A program made the position numbers and the translations under genes. Shown here in pieces: positions 35,159 to 44,774 of a DNA stretch of 64,000 nucleotides (its first letter is position 1; each line of letters begins with the position of its first letter). The stretch is from Bacteroidota bacterium (GTDB lineage Bacteria > Bacteroidota > Bacteroidia > Bacteroidales > JAGONC01): the NCBI GenBank assembly GCA_026391695.1, contig JAPLDP010000084.1, forward strand, positions 26,591-90,590, written 5' to 3'. The notes under the pieces were generated by a model. The model was not told the DNA's origin and did no database searches. It was given only the letters and a program-made list of their open reading frames with translations.

Positions 35159-36235
35159 ATGAAGGTTAACAACAGGGAATACCGGACTATATGGATGGAT
35201 GATCAGAAGGTTTATATGATCAACCAGAACCTTTTGCCTTTCCGTTTCGAAATATTTACAGTACTGGATTACAGGCAGTTATGTCGTGCTATCGTGATGA
35301 TGACCGTCAGGGGTGCCGGTGCCATTGGCGCTGCTGCAGGCTTTGCCATGGCACTGGCATTTAAGGAAGCGGAACAGACGAAGAAGATAGATCTTCCTGA
35401 AATTGCTCGGAAAGAAATAGAATCGACAAGGCCTACTGCACAGAATCTCTTTTATGCTACACGGAGAGTATATGATGCAGGACTGCGATCTTTCCGGCAT
35501 GCTTATGATGAAGCACAGCAAATAGCTGATGAAAATGCCGCGGAGGGTCGCAAAATTGGAGAGTATGGTGCGGAGCTTTTATCTGATGGTTGCCGGATTG
35601 AAACTCACTGCAATGCCGGGTGGCTCGGTTTCGTCGATTATGGCACAGCCCTTTCACCTGTTTATCTGGCTCACCGGTCAGGGAAAAAATGTTTTGTTTA
35701 TGTTGATGAAACCCGGCCCAGAGGACAGGGAGCCAAACTGACAGCCTGGGAGCTCCAAAATGAAGGAGTACCCCACTGTATCATCACGGATAATGCCGGT
35801 GCTTATCTGATGTCACAAGGTTTAATCGACATCATGATCGTCGGAGCCGACAGGGTCGCAGCTAATGGTGATGTGGCCAATAAAATCGGCACCTTCGAGA
35901 AGGCCATCGCCGCCAGAGAATTTAATATCCCGCTTTATGTGGCTGTTCCTGCATCAACATTTGATATGAATTGCCCATCAGGTTCTGAAATACAAATTGA
36001 AGAAAGAAGCACGGATGAGGTCCTGTTTCAGGAAGGGATGACAGATCATGGTGAGATTATCAGGGTACGTATTTCTGCCCCTGGATCGGAGGCCATCAAT
36101 CCTGCTTTTGACATAACACCGGCTCGTTATATTACTGGTTTGATTACGGAAATGGGGATTATTAAACCCACGGAAATGGAGATTCATAGTCTGCTCGTGA
36201 AAGCTGCTACCGGTAGCAATGATATTCCATGTTAG
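35159..36235 (+). CDS. mtnA: S-methyl-5-thioribose-1-phosphate isomerase
   Basis: This 358-residue protein matches MtnA of the methionine salvage pathway, an aldose-ketose isomerase related to eIF2B. The N-terminal RGAGAIGAAAGF and RPTAQNLF segments bind substrate. The catalytic pair is Cys151 in THCNAGWLG and Asp231 in VGADRVAANGDVANKIG. RPRGQGAKLTAWEL is also conserved. No other salvage gene is in the window. The relatives that act on ribose 1,5-bisphosphate differ in these motifs, but a related substrate cannot be excluded. Confidence 0.9.
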   Translation: MKVNNREYRTIWMDDQKVYMINQNLLPFRFEIFTVLDYRQLCRAIVMMTVRGAGAIGAAAGFAMALAFKEAEQTKKIDLPEIARKEIESTRPTAQNLFYATRRVYDAGLRSFRHAYDEAQQIADENAAEGRKIGEYGAELLSDGCRIETHCNAGWLGFVDYGTALSPVYLAHRSGKKCFVYVDETRPRGQGAKLTAWELQNEGVPHCIITDNAGAYLMSQGLIDIMIVGADRVAANGDVANKIGTFEKAIAAREFNIPLYVAVPASTFDMNCPSGSEIQIEERSTDEVLFQEGMTDHGEIIRVRISAPGSEAINPAFDITPARYITGLITEMGIIKPTEMEIHSLLVKAATGSNDIPC

Positions 36236-36264
36236 GATGAACAAATTATGTCGTTTGAGATTAT

Positions 36265-37440
36265 ATGGAAAAGAAGTACACCTTTATAGAAGTCCATGAT
36301 AAAAAGTCAAAGAAGGCATTTATCATGTTACCTGTCTGGTTATACAGGAACGATAAAACATGGATACGCCCACTTGATAATGACGTGGAAAGGATCTTTG
36401 ATCCCAGGCAGAATAAGTATTTCCAGCATGGTGAATGTACACGGTGGATTTTAAATAACAGCTCCGGACAGACTGTTGGCAGGGTTGCCGCCTTTATTGA
36501 CACCAAGCAGGCTTTTAAGCAAGATCAACCGACAGGAGGTATGGGTTTTTTTGAGTGTATCAATGATAAGGAAGCAGCCTTTGCTCTTTTCGATCAATGC
36601 AGGAATTGGTTGAGAGAAAAAGGTATGGAAGCCATGGATGGACCGGTTAATTTCGGAGAACGTCATCAGTGGTGGGGACTCCTCGTCGAGGGATTTTTAG
36701 AACCCAACTATTGCACACCATATAATTTCCCTTACTACCAGGATCTTTTTGAGGCTTATGGTTTTAAACTTTACTTCCAGCAGTATACCTATCATCGCAG
36801 GGTCACATCGGAACTACAGGATACGGTGCGTAAAAAGGCAGAAAAGATATTGACCAATCACGATTACACTTTCCGGCATCTGGACATTAAACAGATCGAC
36901 CGCTTTACTCAAGACTTCCGAACAGTATATAATAAAGGATGGATCAAACATACCGGTGTGAATATGATGAGCGAGGTGCAGGCAAAGGCAACCATTAAAA
37001 AGCTTGTACCCATCCTGGATGAACGGCTGGTTTGGTTTGCCTATTACAACAATGAACCTGTGGCCTTTTTCATCATGCTACCCGAAGTGAACCAGATTAT
37101 TAAGCACTTGAATGGTAAAATGGACCTTGTCGGAAAGCTTAAATACTATTATCATAAGAAAGCAAAAACATGTAAAAAAGTATTGGGGATGCTTTTTGGT
37201 GTTGTACCGGAACAGCAGGGCAAAGGTGTGGAGGCCGCCATCGTCGTTGTGTTTGCAAATGTTGTGGCATCCGGCCATCTCCATTATACTGACCTCGAGA
37301 TGAACTGGATTGGCGACTTTCATCCAAAAATGATGCATGTTGCGGAGCAGGTAGGAGGGAAAATTTTAAAGACCCATATCACCTACCGGTATTTATTTAA
37401 TCCGGAGGCTGAATTCAAAAGGGCCCTCATGATTAGCTGA
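36265..37440 (+). CDS. GNAT-like protein of unknown function
   Basis: This 391-residue protein looks like a double-domain acyl-CoA N-acyltransferase-like protein common in Bacteroidota and often annotated only as hypothetical. Visible segments are MDGPVNFGERHQWWGLLVEGF, the PYYQDLFEAYGFKLYFQQYTY block, and a C-terminal GNAT-like region with GMLFGVVPEQQGKGVEAAIV, where QGKGVEAA resembles the acetyl-CoA pyrophosphate loop. No signal peptide is seen. Substrate is unknown. It begins 29 bases after mtnA, so the two may share a transcript. Confidence 0.65.
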   Translation: MEKKYTFIEVHDKKSKKAFIMLPVWLYRNDKTWIRPLDNDVERIFDPRQNKYFQHGECTRWILNNSSGQTVGRVAAFIDTKQAFKQDQPTGGMGFFECINDKEAAFALFDQCRNWLREKGMEAMDGPVNFGERHQWWGLLVEGFLEPNYCTPYNFPYYQDLFEAYGFKLYFQQYTYHRRVTSELQDTVRKKAEKILTNHDYTFRHLDIKQIDRFTQDFRTVYNKGWIKHTGVNMMSEVQAKATIKKLVPILDERLVWFAYYNNEPVAFFIMLPEVNQIIKHLNGKMDLVGKLKYYYHKKAKTCKKVLGMLFGVVPEQQGKGVEAAIVVVFANVVASGHLHYTDLEMNWIGDFHPKMMHVAEQVGGKILKTHITYRYLFNPEAEFKRALMIS

Positions 37441-37466
37441 CAGGGACCGGTATCAGGCAGAAAAAG

Positions 37467-37910
37467 TTAGCGGTCGGAGTGTTCCGACACAACCATTACC
37501 GGGCACGGCGCTTTGCGCAGCACACCTTCACTCACGCTGCCGAGAAATGTCCTGGAAAAAAGCCCAAAGGTCTTCGAACCAATGATCACCATGTCGGCTT
37601 CCAGTTTTTGACATTGTTCCAGGATGACAGTGACGATTTTTCCCTGCAAAAGAATAGCTTCAACTTCAACACCTTTTTTCTTTAAATAATCTTCCATAGC
37701 CTGCAGATCAAGTTCCATCCTGGATTGTTCTTCAATGCGCAGGTCCTGTAACAGTTCAGGGCCGACCTCCAGCCCGACATAATAGGGCTGCCTGGAGTCC
37801 ACATGGATGATCCATACCTTGCTCCCAAACGCTATGGCCAACTTACCGGCCATATCTATTACATTGATCGACAGATCTGAAAAATCAACCGGTACGATTA
37901 TATTCTTCAT
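37467..37910 (-). CDS. Universal stress protein UspA family
   Basis: This 147-residue single-domain Usp protein begins MKNIIVPVDFSDLS and ends with the ATP-binding pattern GSKTFGLFSRTFLGSVSEGV-LRKAPCPVMVV (G-2x-G-9x-G-S). Members bind ATP and respond to stress or growth arrest; partners are unknown. It has its own promoter (37939-37969) and is convergent with the GNAT-like gene, 26 bases away. Confidence 0.9.
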   Translation of the reverse strand: MKNIIVPVDFSDLSINVIDMAGKLAIAFGSKVWIIHVDSRQPYYVGLEVGPELLQDLRIEEQSRMELDLQAMEDYLKKKGVEVEAILLQGKIVTVILEQCQKLEADMVIIGSKTFGLFSRTFLGSVSEGVLRKAPCPVMVVSEHSDR

Positions 37911-37938
37911 ATTTTATTTTGAAAGTGAGAGTTGACCA

Positions 37939-37969
37939 CAAATATAGTCGATAATTCAATTAAAGTCAA
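37939..37969 (-). promoter_or_regulatory. Promoter TTG-N20-TATATTTG for uspA-type gene
   Basis: On the minus strand TTG (37969-37967) and TATATTTG (37946-37939) are spaced by 20 bases, 28 bases before the ATG at 37910. This is among the best matches to the Bacteroidota consensus in the window. The remaining gap to 38132 holds nothing else I can support. Confidence 0.55.
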
Positions 37970-38132
37970 TGGCAGTCATGTTATAATACGAAAAAAGGTA
38001 CTGAAAATGGCCTTGATAGAAGTCGTGCTTCAAAATTTAAATCATTCACATCGCATCAGAATAATTTACTAATTTGCATTGAATTCTGAGTGAACAGAAA
38101 ATCATTCAGGTTAAACCTTAAAATCATTAGTT

Positions 38133-41100
38133 ATGAAGTATCATTGTCGCATGGGATATAGTATTATCCTGATATCCTTATTATCCTGTATTCCTTATCT
38201 TTCATCAGGAGGAGATAAAGAAAAGAAAGATGGCCATGATACGCTGAAGTCGTCTCTTTTCATCGGATTACAGTTTCGCTCCATCGGCCCGGCATTCACT
38301 TCGGGACGTATTGCCGATTTTGCCGTCAATCCGGAAAATCCCAAAGAATATTTTGTGGCTGTGGCATCCGGGCATATCTGGAAAACTGTCAACAACGGAA
38401 CTACATTCGAACCTGTGTTCGATAACTATGGCTCTTATGCCATTGGCTGCGTGGCAATGGATCCGGCCAATCCCAATGTCATCTGGGCCGGGACGGGCGA
38501 AAATAACCACCAGCGTTCACTGGGTTATGGCGATGGCATATATAAATCTTCCGATGGCGGCAAAAGCTGGACCAACATGGGATTAAAAGAATCACGGCAA
38601 ATAGGTAAAATTCTCATTGACTCCAGGAATTCTAATGTCGTATATGTTGCTGCAGAAGGTTCTGTTTGGGGGCCAGGAGGAGACAGGGGGCTCTATAAAA
38701 CCACCGACGGCGGCGCCACATGGAATAAAGTGCTGGACATAAGCCAGAATACAGGCGTCAACTGCATGGTCATGGATCCGCGTAACCCGGATGTCATCTA
38801 TGCCTCATCGGAGCAGCGCCGTCGTCATATCTTTACCAAGATCGGCGGCGGACCTGAAACGGCCATTTATAAAACCACCGACGCTGGTAAGACATGGCGC
38901 AAACTGACTTCCGGCCTGCCCTCGGCAGATATGGGCGGCATCGGCCTCGACGTGTCACCCGTAAATCCTGATGTGGTGTATGCCATCATTGAAGCCGCCG
39001 AAAATGCCGGCGGATTCTACCGGTCTGACAACAGAGGTGAATCCTGGGAGAAAATGAGCGATTATACCGCTCCGGGTCAATACTATAACGAAATTACTTG
39101 CGACCCGAAAGATGTGAATAAAGTCTATGCCATTGATGTTGTCATGCAGGTTACCGATGATGGCGGAAAGACTTGGCATGCCGTCGGCAATGACAAACGC
39201 CATGTGGATGACCATGCTATTTGGATAGATACTGAAGATACCGGACACCTCCTCATCGGTGGCGATGGCGGTATCTATGAATCATGGGATGCAGGTAAAA
39301 ACTATGTCTTCAAGTCTAATCTGCCTGTTACTCAATTCTATCGTGTGAATGTCGATAACACGGAACCTTTTTACTGGGTCTATGGCGGGACACAGGATAA
39401 TTCGAGCCTGGGAGGACCTTCCAGAAATCTATCCAGACAGGGTGTCACCAGTTCCGACTGGATCGTCACGCTTGGCGGTGACGGCTTCTGGCAGGCTGTC
39501 GATCCCAAGAATACTGATATTGTATATTCCGAGTATCAATATGGGAATATCTATCGCTATGATAAAAAGAGCGGTGAGAATACCTATATCAAACCCCAGC
39601 CACGTAAAGGAGAAGACACCTATAAATGGAACTGGAACACCCCGTTCATCCTCAGCCCTCACTCCAATACCAGGCTTTATATAGCAGCCAATAAAGTTTT
39701 CAGGAGTGATGACAGAGGTCAAAGCTGGCAGGTCATCAGCGAAGATATCACCGCTAAAATTGACCGCAATACATGGCCTGTGATGGGCCAGTGGTGGAGT
39801 ATTGACGCGGTGTCAAAAGATGTGTCTACATCCCTCTATGGAACCAGTGTTTCAATGGATGAATCACCCGTAAAAGAGGACCTCCTTTATGTCGGCACCG
39901 ACGATGGCCTGATACAAATCACCGAAGATGCCGGCATAACCTGGAGAAAGGCCGACAAATTTCCTGGCATACCCGACAATACTTATGTCAGCGACATCTT
40001 TGCCTCCCGTTTTGATGAAAACATTGTCTTTGCCTCCTTCGATAATATTCAGCGTGATGATTTCAAACCTTATATACTTAAAAGCACCGACAAGGGAAAA
40101 TCGTGGGAGTCTATTACTGGAAATCTCCCACAGAATGGTACTGTTCACACCATCATTCAGGATTTTATAGATCCTGATCTGATTTTTATTGGCACTGAGT
40201 TCGGAGTGTTTTTTACCAGAAATTGCGGCGGGACATGGACTCAGCTTAAAAGCGGTATACCGGCTATTGCTGTCAGAGATGCCGTCATTCAGCAGAGAGA
40301 ATGCGATCTGGTACTGGCAACTTTTGGCAGAGGATTTTACATCCTTGATAACTATGCGCCATTACGCCAGGTGAAAGACTCCATATTGGATAAAGATGCT
40401 TACATCTTTCCTATCAAAGATGCCCTGATGTATATTCAGAAACGTGGCTTGTACGGACAGGGCTCTACTGTTTATGTGGCCAAAAATCCCGAATTCGGAG
40501 CCACTTTTACTTACTATTGTAAGGAAGTACCGAAGACTCTGAAACAGTTGCGAAAGGAAAAAGAGAAGGATCTGCTGAAAGAAAAGAAACCGGTACCCAT
40601 CCCTTCAATGGATGATCTGAGAAAGGAAGATGATGAAGTGAAGCCCTATCTTGTTTTTACTATGACTGATGAGGAGGGCCATGAGATCAGGAAGCTGACT
40701 AAGTCACCATCCGAAGGAATAAACAGGATCACATGGAATTTACATTTTCCTTCTTCAGGTCCTGTGCGCCTGGATAAAAATTTTGACCCCCTTGCATTGG
40801 GTGATGATGGCAACATGGTGATGCCGGGAACATATAACGTCACCCTGTCACAAGTGGTCAGAGGTCTGGAAACGGTTTTAGCAGGTCCTGTCAGGTTTCG
40901 GGCCATTGTTCTCAATAACACAACACTGCCTGCATCTGACAGGGCTGAGCTCGTCGCTTTTCAAAAAAAGGTTGCAGAACTGACTAGGGCTGTCGAAGGC
41001 GCGGAACGCTATACAAGTGACCTGATGTCACGCATCCAATCTGTCAAACAAGCGATTTTCAATACTCCCGGCCTTCCACCAGACCTTTTTAACAGATTAG

Positions 41101-41420
41101 AACAGATCGAATTGCAGCTTCATGATTTAAACTGGGCCTTTTATGGGCAGCAACCCAAAGCCAGCCAGGAAGAAAACTGGCCTGCCCCGGCTTCAATAAG
41201 TGAAAGACTCAGTGCGGTAAGTGAATCATTCTGGAGCTCAACATCAGCAGTGTCACAGACACAGCGTGATGTTTATGCGTCCATTGAGACGGATTTTCCT
41301 GCTCTTTTGGACCAGCTTAAAAAAATCGGCGAGGTGGACCTGCCTGATATAGAAAATGCGCTGGAAAAAGCAGGAGCCCCCTGGACACCGGGTAGAATTC
41401 CGGTGTGGAAGAATAAATAG
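38133..41420 (+). CDS. Exported BNR/Asp-box beta-propeller protein, sortilin-like
   Basis: This 1095-residue protein has an N-terminal signal. SLLSC near residue 15-19 may act as a lipobox. Two propeller regions follow, with repeated Asp-boxes such as SSDGGKSW, TTDGGATW, TTDAGKTW and STDKGKSW. The last third, from about residue 770, holds a long charged linker (KEKEKDLLKEKKP), an Ig-like block and a coiled helical tail. Such VPS10/BNR proteins are common in Bacteroidota. They are often called glycosyl hydrolases, but no catalytic residues can be assigned, and a binding role is as likely. No T9SS domain is present, so it is probably periplasmic or lipid-anchored. Confidence 0.8.
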   Translation: MKYHCRMGYSIILISLLSCIPYLSSGGDKEKKDGHDTLKSSLFIGLQFRSIGPAFTSGRIADFAVNPENPKEYFVAVASGHIWKTVNNGTTFEPVFDNYGSYAIGCVAMDPANPNVIWAGTGENNHQRSLGYGDGIYKSSDGGKSWTNMGLKESRQIGKILIDSRNSNVVYVAAEGSVWGPGGDRGLYKTTDGGATWNKVLDISQNTGVNCMVMDPRNPDVIYASSEQRRRHIFTKIGGGPETAIYKTTDAGKTWRKLTSGLPSADMGGIGLDVSPVNPDVVYAIIEAAENAGGFYRSDNRGESWEKMSDYTAPGQYYNEITCDPKDVNKVYAIDVVMQVTDDGGKTWHAVGNDKRHVDDHAIWIDTEDTGHLLIGGDGGIYESWDAGKNYVFKSNLPVTQFYRVNVDNTEPFYWVYGGTQDNSSLGGPSRNLSRQGVTSSDWIVTLGGDGFWQAVDPKNTDIVYSEYQYGNIYRYDKKSGENTYIKPQPRKGEDTYKWNWNTPFILSPHSNTRLYIAANKVFRSDDRGQSWQVISEDITAKIDRNTWPVMGQWWSIDAVSKDVSTSLYGTSVSMDESPVKEDLLYVGTDDGLIQITEDAGITWRKADKFPGIPDNTYVSDIFASRFDENIVFASFDNIQRDDFKPYILKSTDKGKSWESITGNLPQNGTVHTIIQDFIDPDLIFIGTEFGVFFTRNCGGTWTQLKSGIPAIAVRDAVIQQRECDLVLATFGRGFYILDNYAPLRQVKDSILDKDAYIFPIKDALMYIQKRGLYGQGSTVYVAKNPEFGATFTYYCKEVPKTLKQLRKEKEKDLLKEKKPVPIPSMDDLRKEDDEVKPYLVFTMTDEEGHEIRKLTKSPSEGINRITWNLHFPSSGPVRLDKNFDPLALGDDGNMVMPGTYNVTLSQVVRGLETVLAGPVRFRAIVLNNTTLPASDRAELVAFQKKVAELTRAVEGAERYTSDLMSRIQSVKQAIFNTPGLPPDLFNRLEQIELQLHDLNWAFYGQQPKASQEENWPAPASISERLSAVSESFWSSTSAVSQTQRDVYASIETDFPALLDQLKKIGEVDLPDIENALEKAGAPWTPGRIPVWKNK

Positions 41421-41454
41421 ACGAAGAGCTAATCCCATTCAGGCCGGGATAGAT

Positions 41455-42585
41455 TCATTTTTTAAAAAATGACATGACTGAAGTAGCTACACTATCAATG
41501 TCTTTCTCAGTGAGAGCTGTATAAAAGGGAAGGCGGACAATACCATCAGAGTAGCGGTCTGTATTCTTCAATGCCCTGCCATCGTGTTTGTCCTTATAAT
41601 AAGGACTGGAGTGAAGCGGTAAGTAATGAAACACAGCCTGTATACCTTCATCTACCAGGTGCTTGAGCAGGCTATCGCGTTCTTTTTTATTATGGGTCAG
41701 GATAAAAAACATGTTACCATTATGGGTAGCAAATTCCGGAATGTCGGGTATTCTTAGATAGCCCTTGTCAGCCAAAGATTTTAATCTTTCATTATACATA
41801 CTCCAATTGGCTTTGCGCATATTCTGGATATTGTCGATGTCTTCCAGTTGGGCTTGGAGAAATGCAGCCATCATTTCAGAGGGAAGAAAAGAAGATCCAA
41901 TATCCAACCATTCATATTTTCTGACATCTCCTCTTTTAAAAGCTGCGCGGTTTGTGCCTTTTTCCCAGATGATTTCAGCCCTCTGGATAAATTCAGTATC
42001 ATTCACGGCCAGCATACCTCCCTCACCGGAAATGATATTTTTTGTTTCATGAAATGAAAAGGCTCCAAAATGCCCTATGCTTCCCAATGGCTTGCCGTTA
42101 TAAAAGGAGTCGATGGCATGGGCGGCGTCTTCAATGACAAACAGATTATACTTATGTGCGATGTCCATCACCACTTTCATATCACAGGCTACGCCGGCAT
42201 AATGGACGACAGCGATGGCGCGTGTACGTGGTGTCACAAGCCCTTCCACAGCCCGAGCGTCAATGTTGGGATAATCATCCGAGCAATCAGCAAAAACAAT
42301 CCTTGCTCCTCTGAGGATGATGGCATTGGCAGCGGAGACAAAAGTGAAAGAAGGCATGATCACTTCATCACCGGGCTGCAGATCCGCCAGCAACGCTGCC
42401 ATCTCCAGAGCATCGGTGCACGATGTGGTGAGGAAGACTTTATGAAAGCCATACCGTTTTGTGAAAAAATCATGACAGTTCCTGGTGAAGAGTCCATTCC
42501 CGGAAAGCTGACCTGCATAAACAAGCTGCGATAAATGATACGCTTCCCTGCCGGAATAATAAGGCTTATTAAAAGGGATTCTCAT
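41455..42585 (-). CDS. dTDP-4-amino-4,6-dideoxygalactose transaminase (WecE/RffA type)
   Basis: This 376-residue DegT/DnrJ family PLP enzyme matches WecE closely: TTSCTDALEMAALLADLQPGDE near the start, DAAHAIDS (154-160), and Lys182 in FHETKNI for PLP. WecE converts dTDP-4-keto-6-deoxyglucose to the 4-amino-galactose sugar used in surface glycans. No dTDP-glucose synthesis genes are in the window, so they must lie elsewhere. It marks the left end of the glycan/acyl locus and diverges from sulfotransferase gene 1. The exact sugar could differ within the family. Confidence 0.85.
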   Translation of the reverse strand: MRIPFNKPYYSGREAYHLSQLVYAGQLSGNGLFTRNCHDFFTKRYGFHKVFLTTSCTDALEMAALLADLQPGDEVIMPSFTFVSAANAIILRGARIVFADCSDDYPNIDARAVEGLVTPRTRAIAVVHYAGVACDMKVVMDIAHKYNLFVIEDAAHAIDSFYNGKPLGSIGHFGAFSFHETKNIISGEGGMLAVNDTEFIQRAEIIWEKGTNRAAFKRGDVRKYEWLDIGSSFLPSEMMAAFLQAQLEDIDNIQNMRKANWSMYNERLKSLADKGYLRIPDIPEFATHNGNMFFILTHNKKERDSLLKHLVDEGIQAVFHYLPLHSSPYYKDKHDGRALKNTDRYSDGIVRLPFYTALTEKDIDSVATSVMSFFKK

Positions 42586-42742
42586 AGTGAAATTCCTGAT
42601 TGTTATTCTTTTCAGCGGCTAAATTAAAAATAATTTTCAACCAAAATCGAAATGCTCTACCTTTGCCACCAGCCAAAAATTACAGGAATGTACCTCATGA
42701 GAATGTTGATAATGACTGTGAAATCTGGATACTGATATCCGT

Positions 42743-43798
42743 ATGGAAGATATAAACCATATACCATTTTTCTTTATTGTCGGCCGGCCACGATCGGGGA
42801 CAACACTTCTGCAGGCGTTATTCGATGCCCATCCCAATGTCAGAATTCCATGGGAGTGCCAGCTCATCCTTAACCTGTACCCCAAATATAAAAATATCGA
42901 ATACTGGAAGGAGAAGTCATTGTTGAACTTTTATCATGACCTGTTCCGGCAGTGGCAGTTTGATGCATGGAATATCGATGCAGAAAAATTGAAATCCGAC
43001 ATCCTGGCATGTCAGGGCCACACATCCTACAGCACGATTTGTAAAGTGGTTTATAGTAACTATATCTCATTTTTTGAGAAGAAAGAGATCAAGGCATTCG
43101 GGGATAAAAATCATGGGTATACCATCTATATCGATAGACTTCAAAAACTCTTTCCTGATGCGAAGTTTATATGTATAACCAGGGATTACCGCGATAATTT
43201 CTGTTCCGTGAAAAATGTCGATTTTGAGCTACCTGTCATTTCCCTTGTCGTGTATAAATGGAAGTATTTCTTAAAGAAGTTTATTCAATCAAGCCGGAAG
43301 AATCCTGCAGCCTGCTTTATCATCCGTTATGAAGATCTGGTATCTGATCCGGCCCTGCACTTCAGGAAGATTTGTGAATTTGTCGGTATAGATTTCACAC
43401 CGGAAGTCCTCGACTTCTATAAAAAGAAAGAAGAGGCTGAACGGATTTATCCCACAGATATTTTGAAAAAACATCATGCCAGCTTATTTCACCCGATAAC
43501 TGCGGAACATGTCGGAAAGTGGAAAAAAATCCTCAGTGACCGGGCTGTAAAAATCGCTGATTATGTGGCAGGAGAATATGCTGAACTAGCCGGATATAAA
43601 AGGCAATATGAAAAAGTGAACCTCTGGATAAAAGTGCAGGCCATGCCGGGTATCTGTTACGGCAGGATGCTGTATTGCCTGACAGCCATCATTGACAAGT
43701 TCCCTTACCGGCTGAGGGAGAAAATATTAAGCCGCGGACCTCTCTTTCTGGCCAGGCAATTCATAGGGATGTTCAACTCCAAAAAACTGAAAAAGTAA
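42743..43798 (+). CDS. Sulfotransferase family protein (1)
   Basis: This 351-residue protein has the PAPS 5'-phosphosulfate loop GRPRSGTT at residues 14-21, preceded by a beta-strand PFFFIV. The 3'-phosphate region ITRDYRDNF and the conserved RYEDLVSDP follow. It transfers sulfate from PAPS to a hydroxyl or amine, most likely on a glycan or lipid given the neighbours. TACCTTTG at 42658-42665 is a possible -7 box. Its end is three bases from the SGNH gene on the other strand. It shares its layout with the protein at 46415, and the two appear to be paralogues. Confidence 0.85.
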   Translation: MEDINHIPFFFIVGRPRSGTTLLQALFDAHPNVRIPWECQLILNLYPKYKNIEYWKEKSLLNFYHDLFRQWQFDAWNIDAEKLKSDILACQGHTSYSTICKVVYSNYISFFEKKEIKAFGDKNHGYTIYIDRLQKLFPDAKFICITRDYRDNFCSVKNVDFELPVISLVVYKWKYFLKKFIQSSRKNPAACFIIRYEDLVSDPALHFRKICEFVGIDFTPEVLDFYKKKEEAERIYPTDILKKHHASLFHPITAEHVGKWKKILSDRAVKIADYVAGEYAELAGYKRQYEKVNLWIKVQAMPGICYGRMLYCLTAIIDKFPYRLREKILSRGPLFLARQFIGMFNSKKLKK

Positions 43799-43800
43799 TT

Positions 43801-44766
43801 TTACAGATCCTTCCGAGGTGGTTTTTTAAATTCTCTCTTTAATACCGATGAAAGCGAATCCGACCCTCTGGGATTCAGGTGATCCGGATCAAAAAAATAA
43901 TCCGGCCGGTCAAAATACAAATCATGATAATCAAGGACCCGTGTCACATTAGGATAGTTTTTAATGATCTGGCTCACTTCCCCATATAATTTTTCGACAG
44001 GAACCAGTTTGGATGCTTCCGCGAAATATTCCCTTGTCACTGGAATCCTGATTAAGATCACATTGATTTTATAATCCTGACACAATTTTAAAATCCTTTC
44101 AAAATACATGGCCATGTCCTTATCAAGATACTGCCCACGTACATAATATAGTCCGGTTTTCCTTTTCGCATATTTGGTCCGGTCCTTAAGCAGGGCAAAG
44201 TTTTGGAAATCGCGCGGAAGATGGTAACCACGATAAATGTCGAGATGCCCGATCTTTAAAAAATACAGAAGGGTCAACTGCATTTCTGTGTAATTCCCTG
44301 CATATGAACAGTACTTCCCCGAAAATCCGTTAACAAGAAGATCTCTGTTATGTTTGATCCTGGCCACCTCGGCATAATCCACATATTTCACCCAATAAGC
44401 GTTGTAATCAAACCTGTTGGATATCCTCTGACCAAAATCCGACATGTCGATAAACAGAATGATATTCTCAGGTATTTTATTGTATTTTTTTAGGACACTT
44501 CTCAGCTTATAATAAGTCTGGGCATAATTCTCACTCGGCGACCCGTAATTAAATGTCTTATCGAGGATGTAAGTATTGATGCAGTTATGCGAATTGCCTA
44601 GCGTCAGGTACTGTAAAGTGTCATCATATTCCGAAAACTGCTTGTCGACTGTGTTGTTGAGATATGTAAAATAAGCCAGCTCTTTGTAAAGCCTGTCGAA
44701 GATAAAATTTATGAGCAGAATTAATGTTCCAAATAAGATCAGCCGTATTGCAAATTTTCGTGTCAT
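43801..44766 (-). CDS. SGNH-like membrane-anchored partner of MBOAT
   Basis: This 321-residue protein has one N-terminal membrane helix (about 8-24), then a domain with TLGNSHNCIN, where Ser59 sits in the position of the SGNH nucleophile. Near the end, DPDHLNPRGSDSL supplies Asp293 and His296. This DltD/AlgX/AlgJ-like plan pairs with MBOAT proteins to pass acetyl groups to extracytoplasmic glycans. The MBOAT gene lies eight bases upstream on the same strand, which supports the pairing. The middle of the protein is not recognisable. Acyl donor and acceptor are inferred. Confidence 0.72.
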   Translation of the reverse strand: MTRKFAIRLILFGTLILLINFIFDRLYKELAYFTYLNNTVDKQFSEYDDTLQYLTLGNSHNCINTYILDKTFNYGSPSENYAQTYYKLRSVLKKYNKIPENIILFIDMSDFGQRISNRFDYNAYWVKYVDYAEVARIKHNRDLLVNGFSGKYCSYAGNYTEMQLTLLYFLKIGHLDIYRGYHLPRDFQNFALLKDRTKYAKRKTGLYYVRGQYLDKDMAMYFERILKLCQDYKINVILIRIPVTREYFAEASKLVPVEKLYGEVSQIIKNYPNVTRVLDYHDLYFDRPDYFFDPDHLNPRGSDSLSSVLKREFKKPPRKDL

Positions 44767-44774
44767 AATCCGGT

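Noticed and set aside
38133..41420. Sialidase or glycosyl hydrolase activity for the BNR protein
   Set aside because: Asp-boxes are structural; no catalytic arginine triad or nucleophile could be identified.
42070..42534. Open frame of 154 codons on the plus strand
   Set aside because: It lies antisense within the transaminase gene, whose PLP motifs are all intact; no family resemblance.
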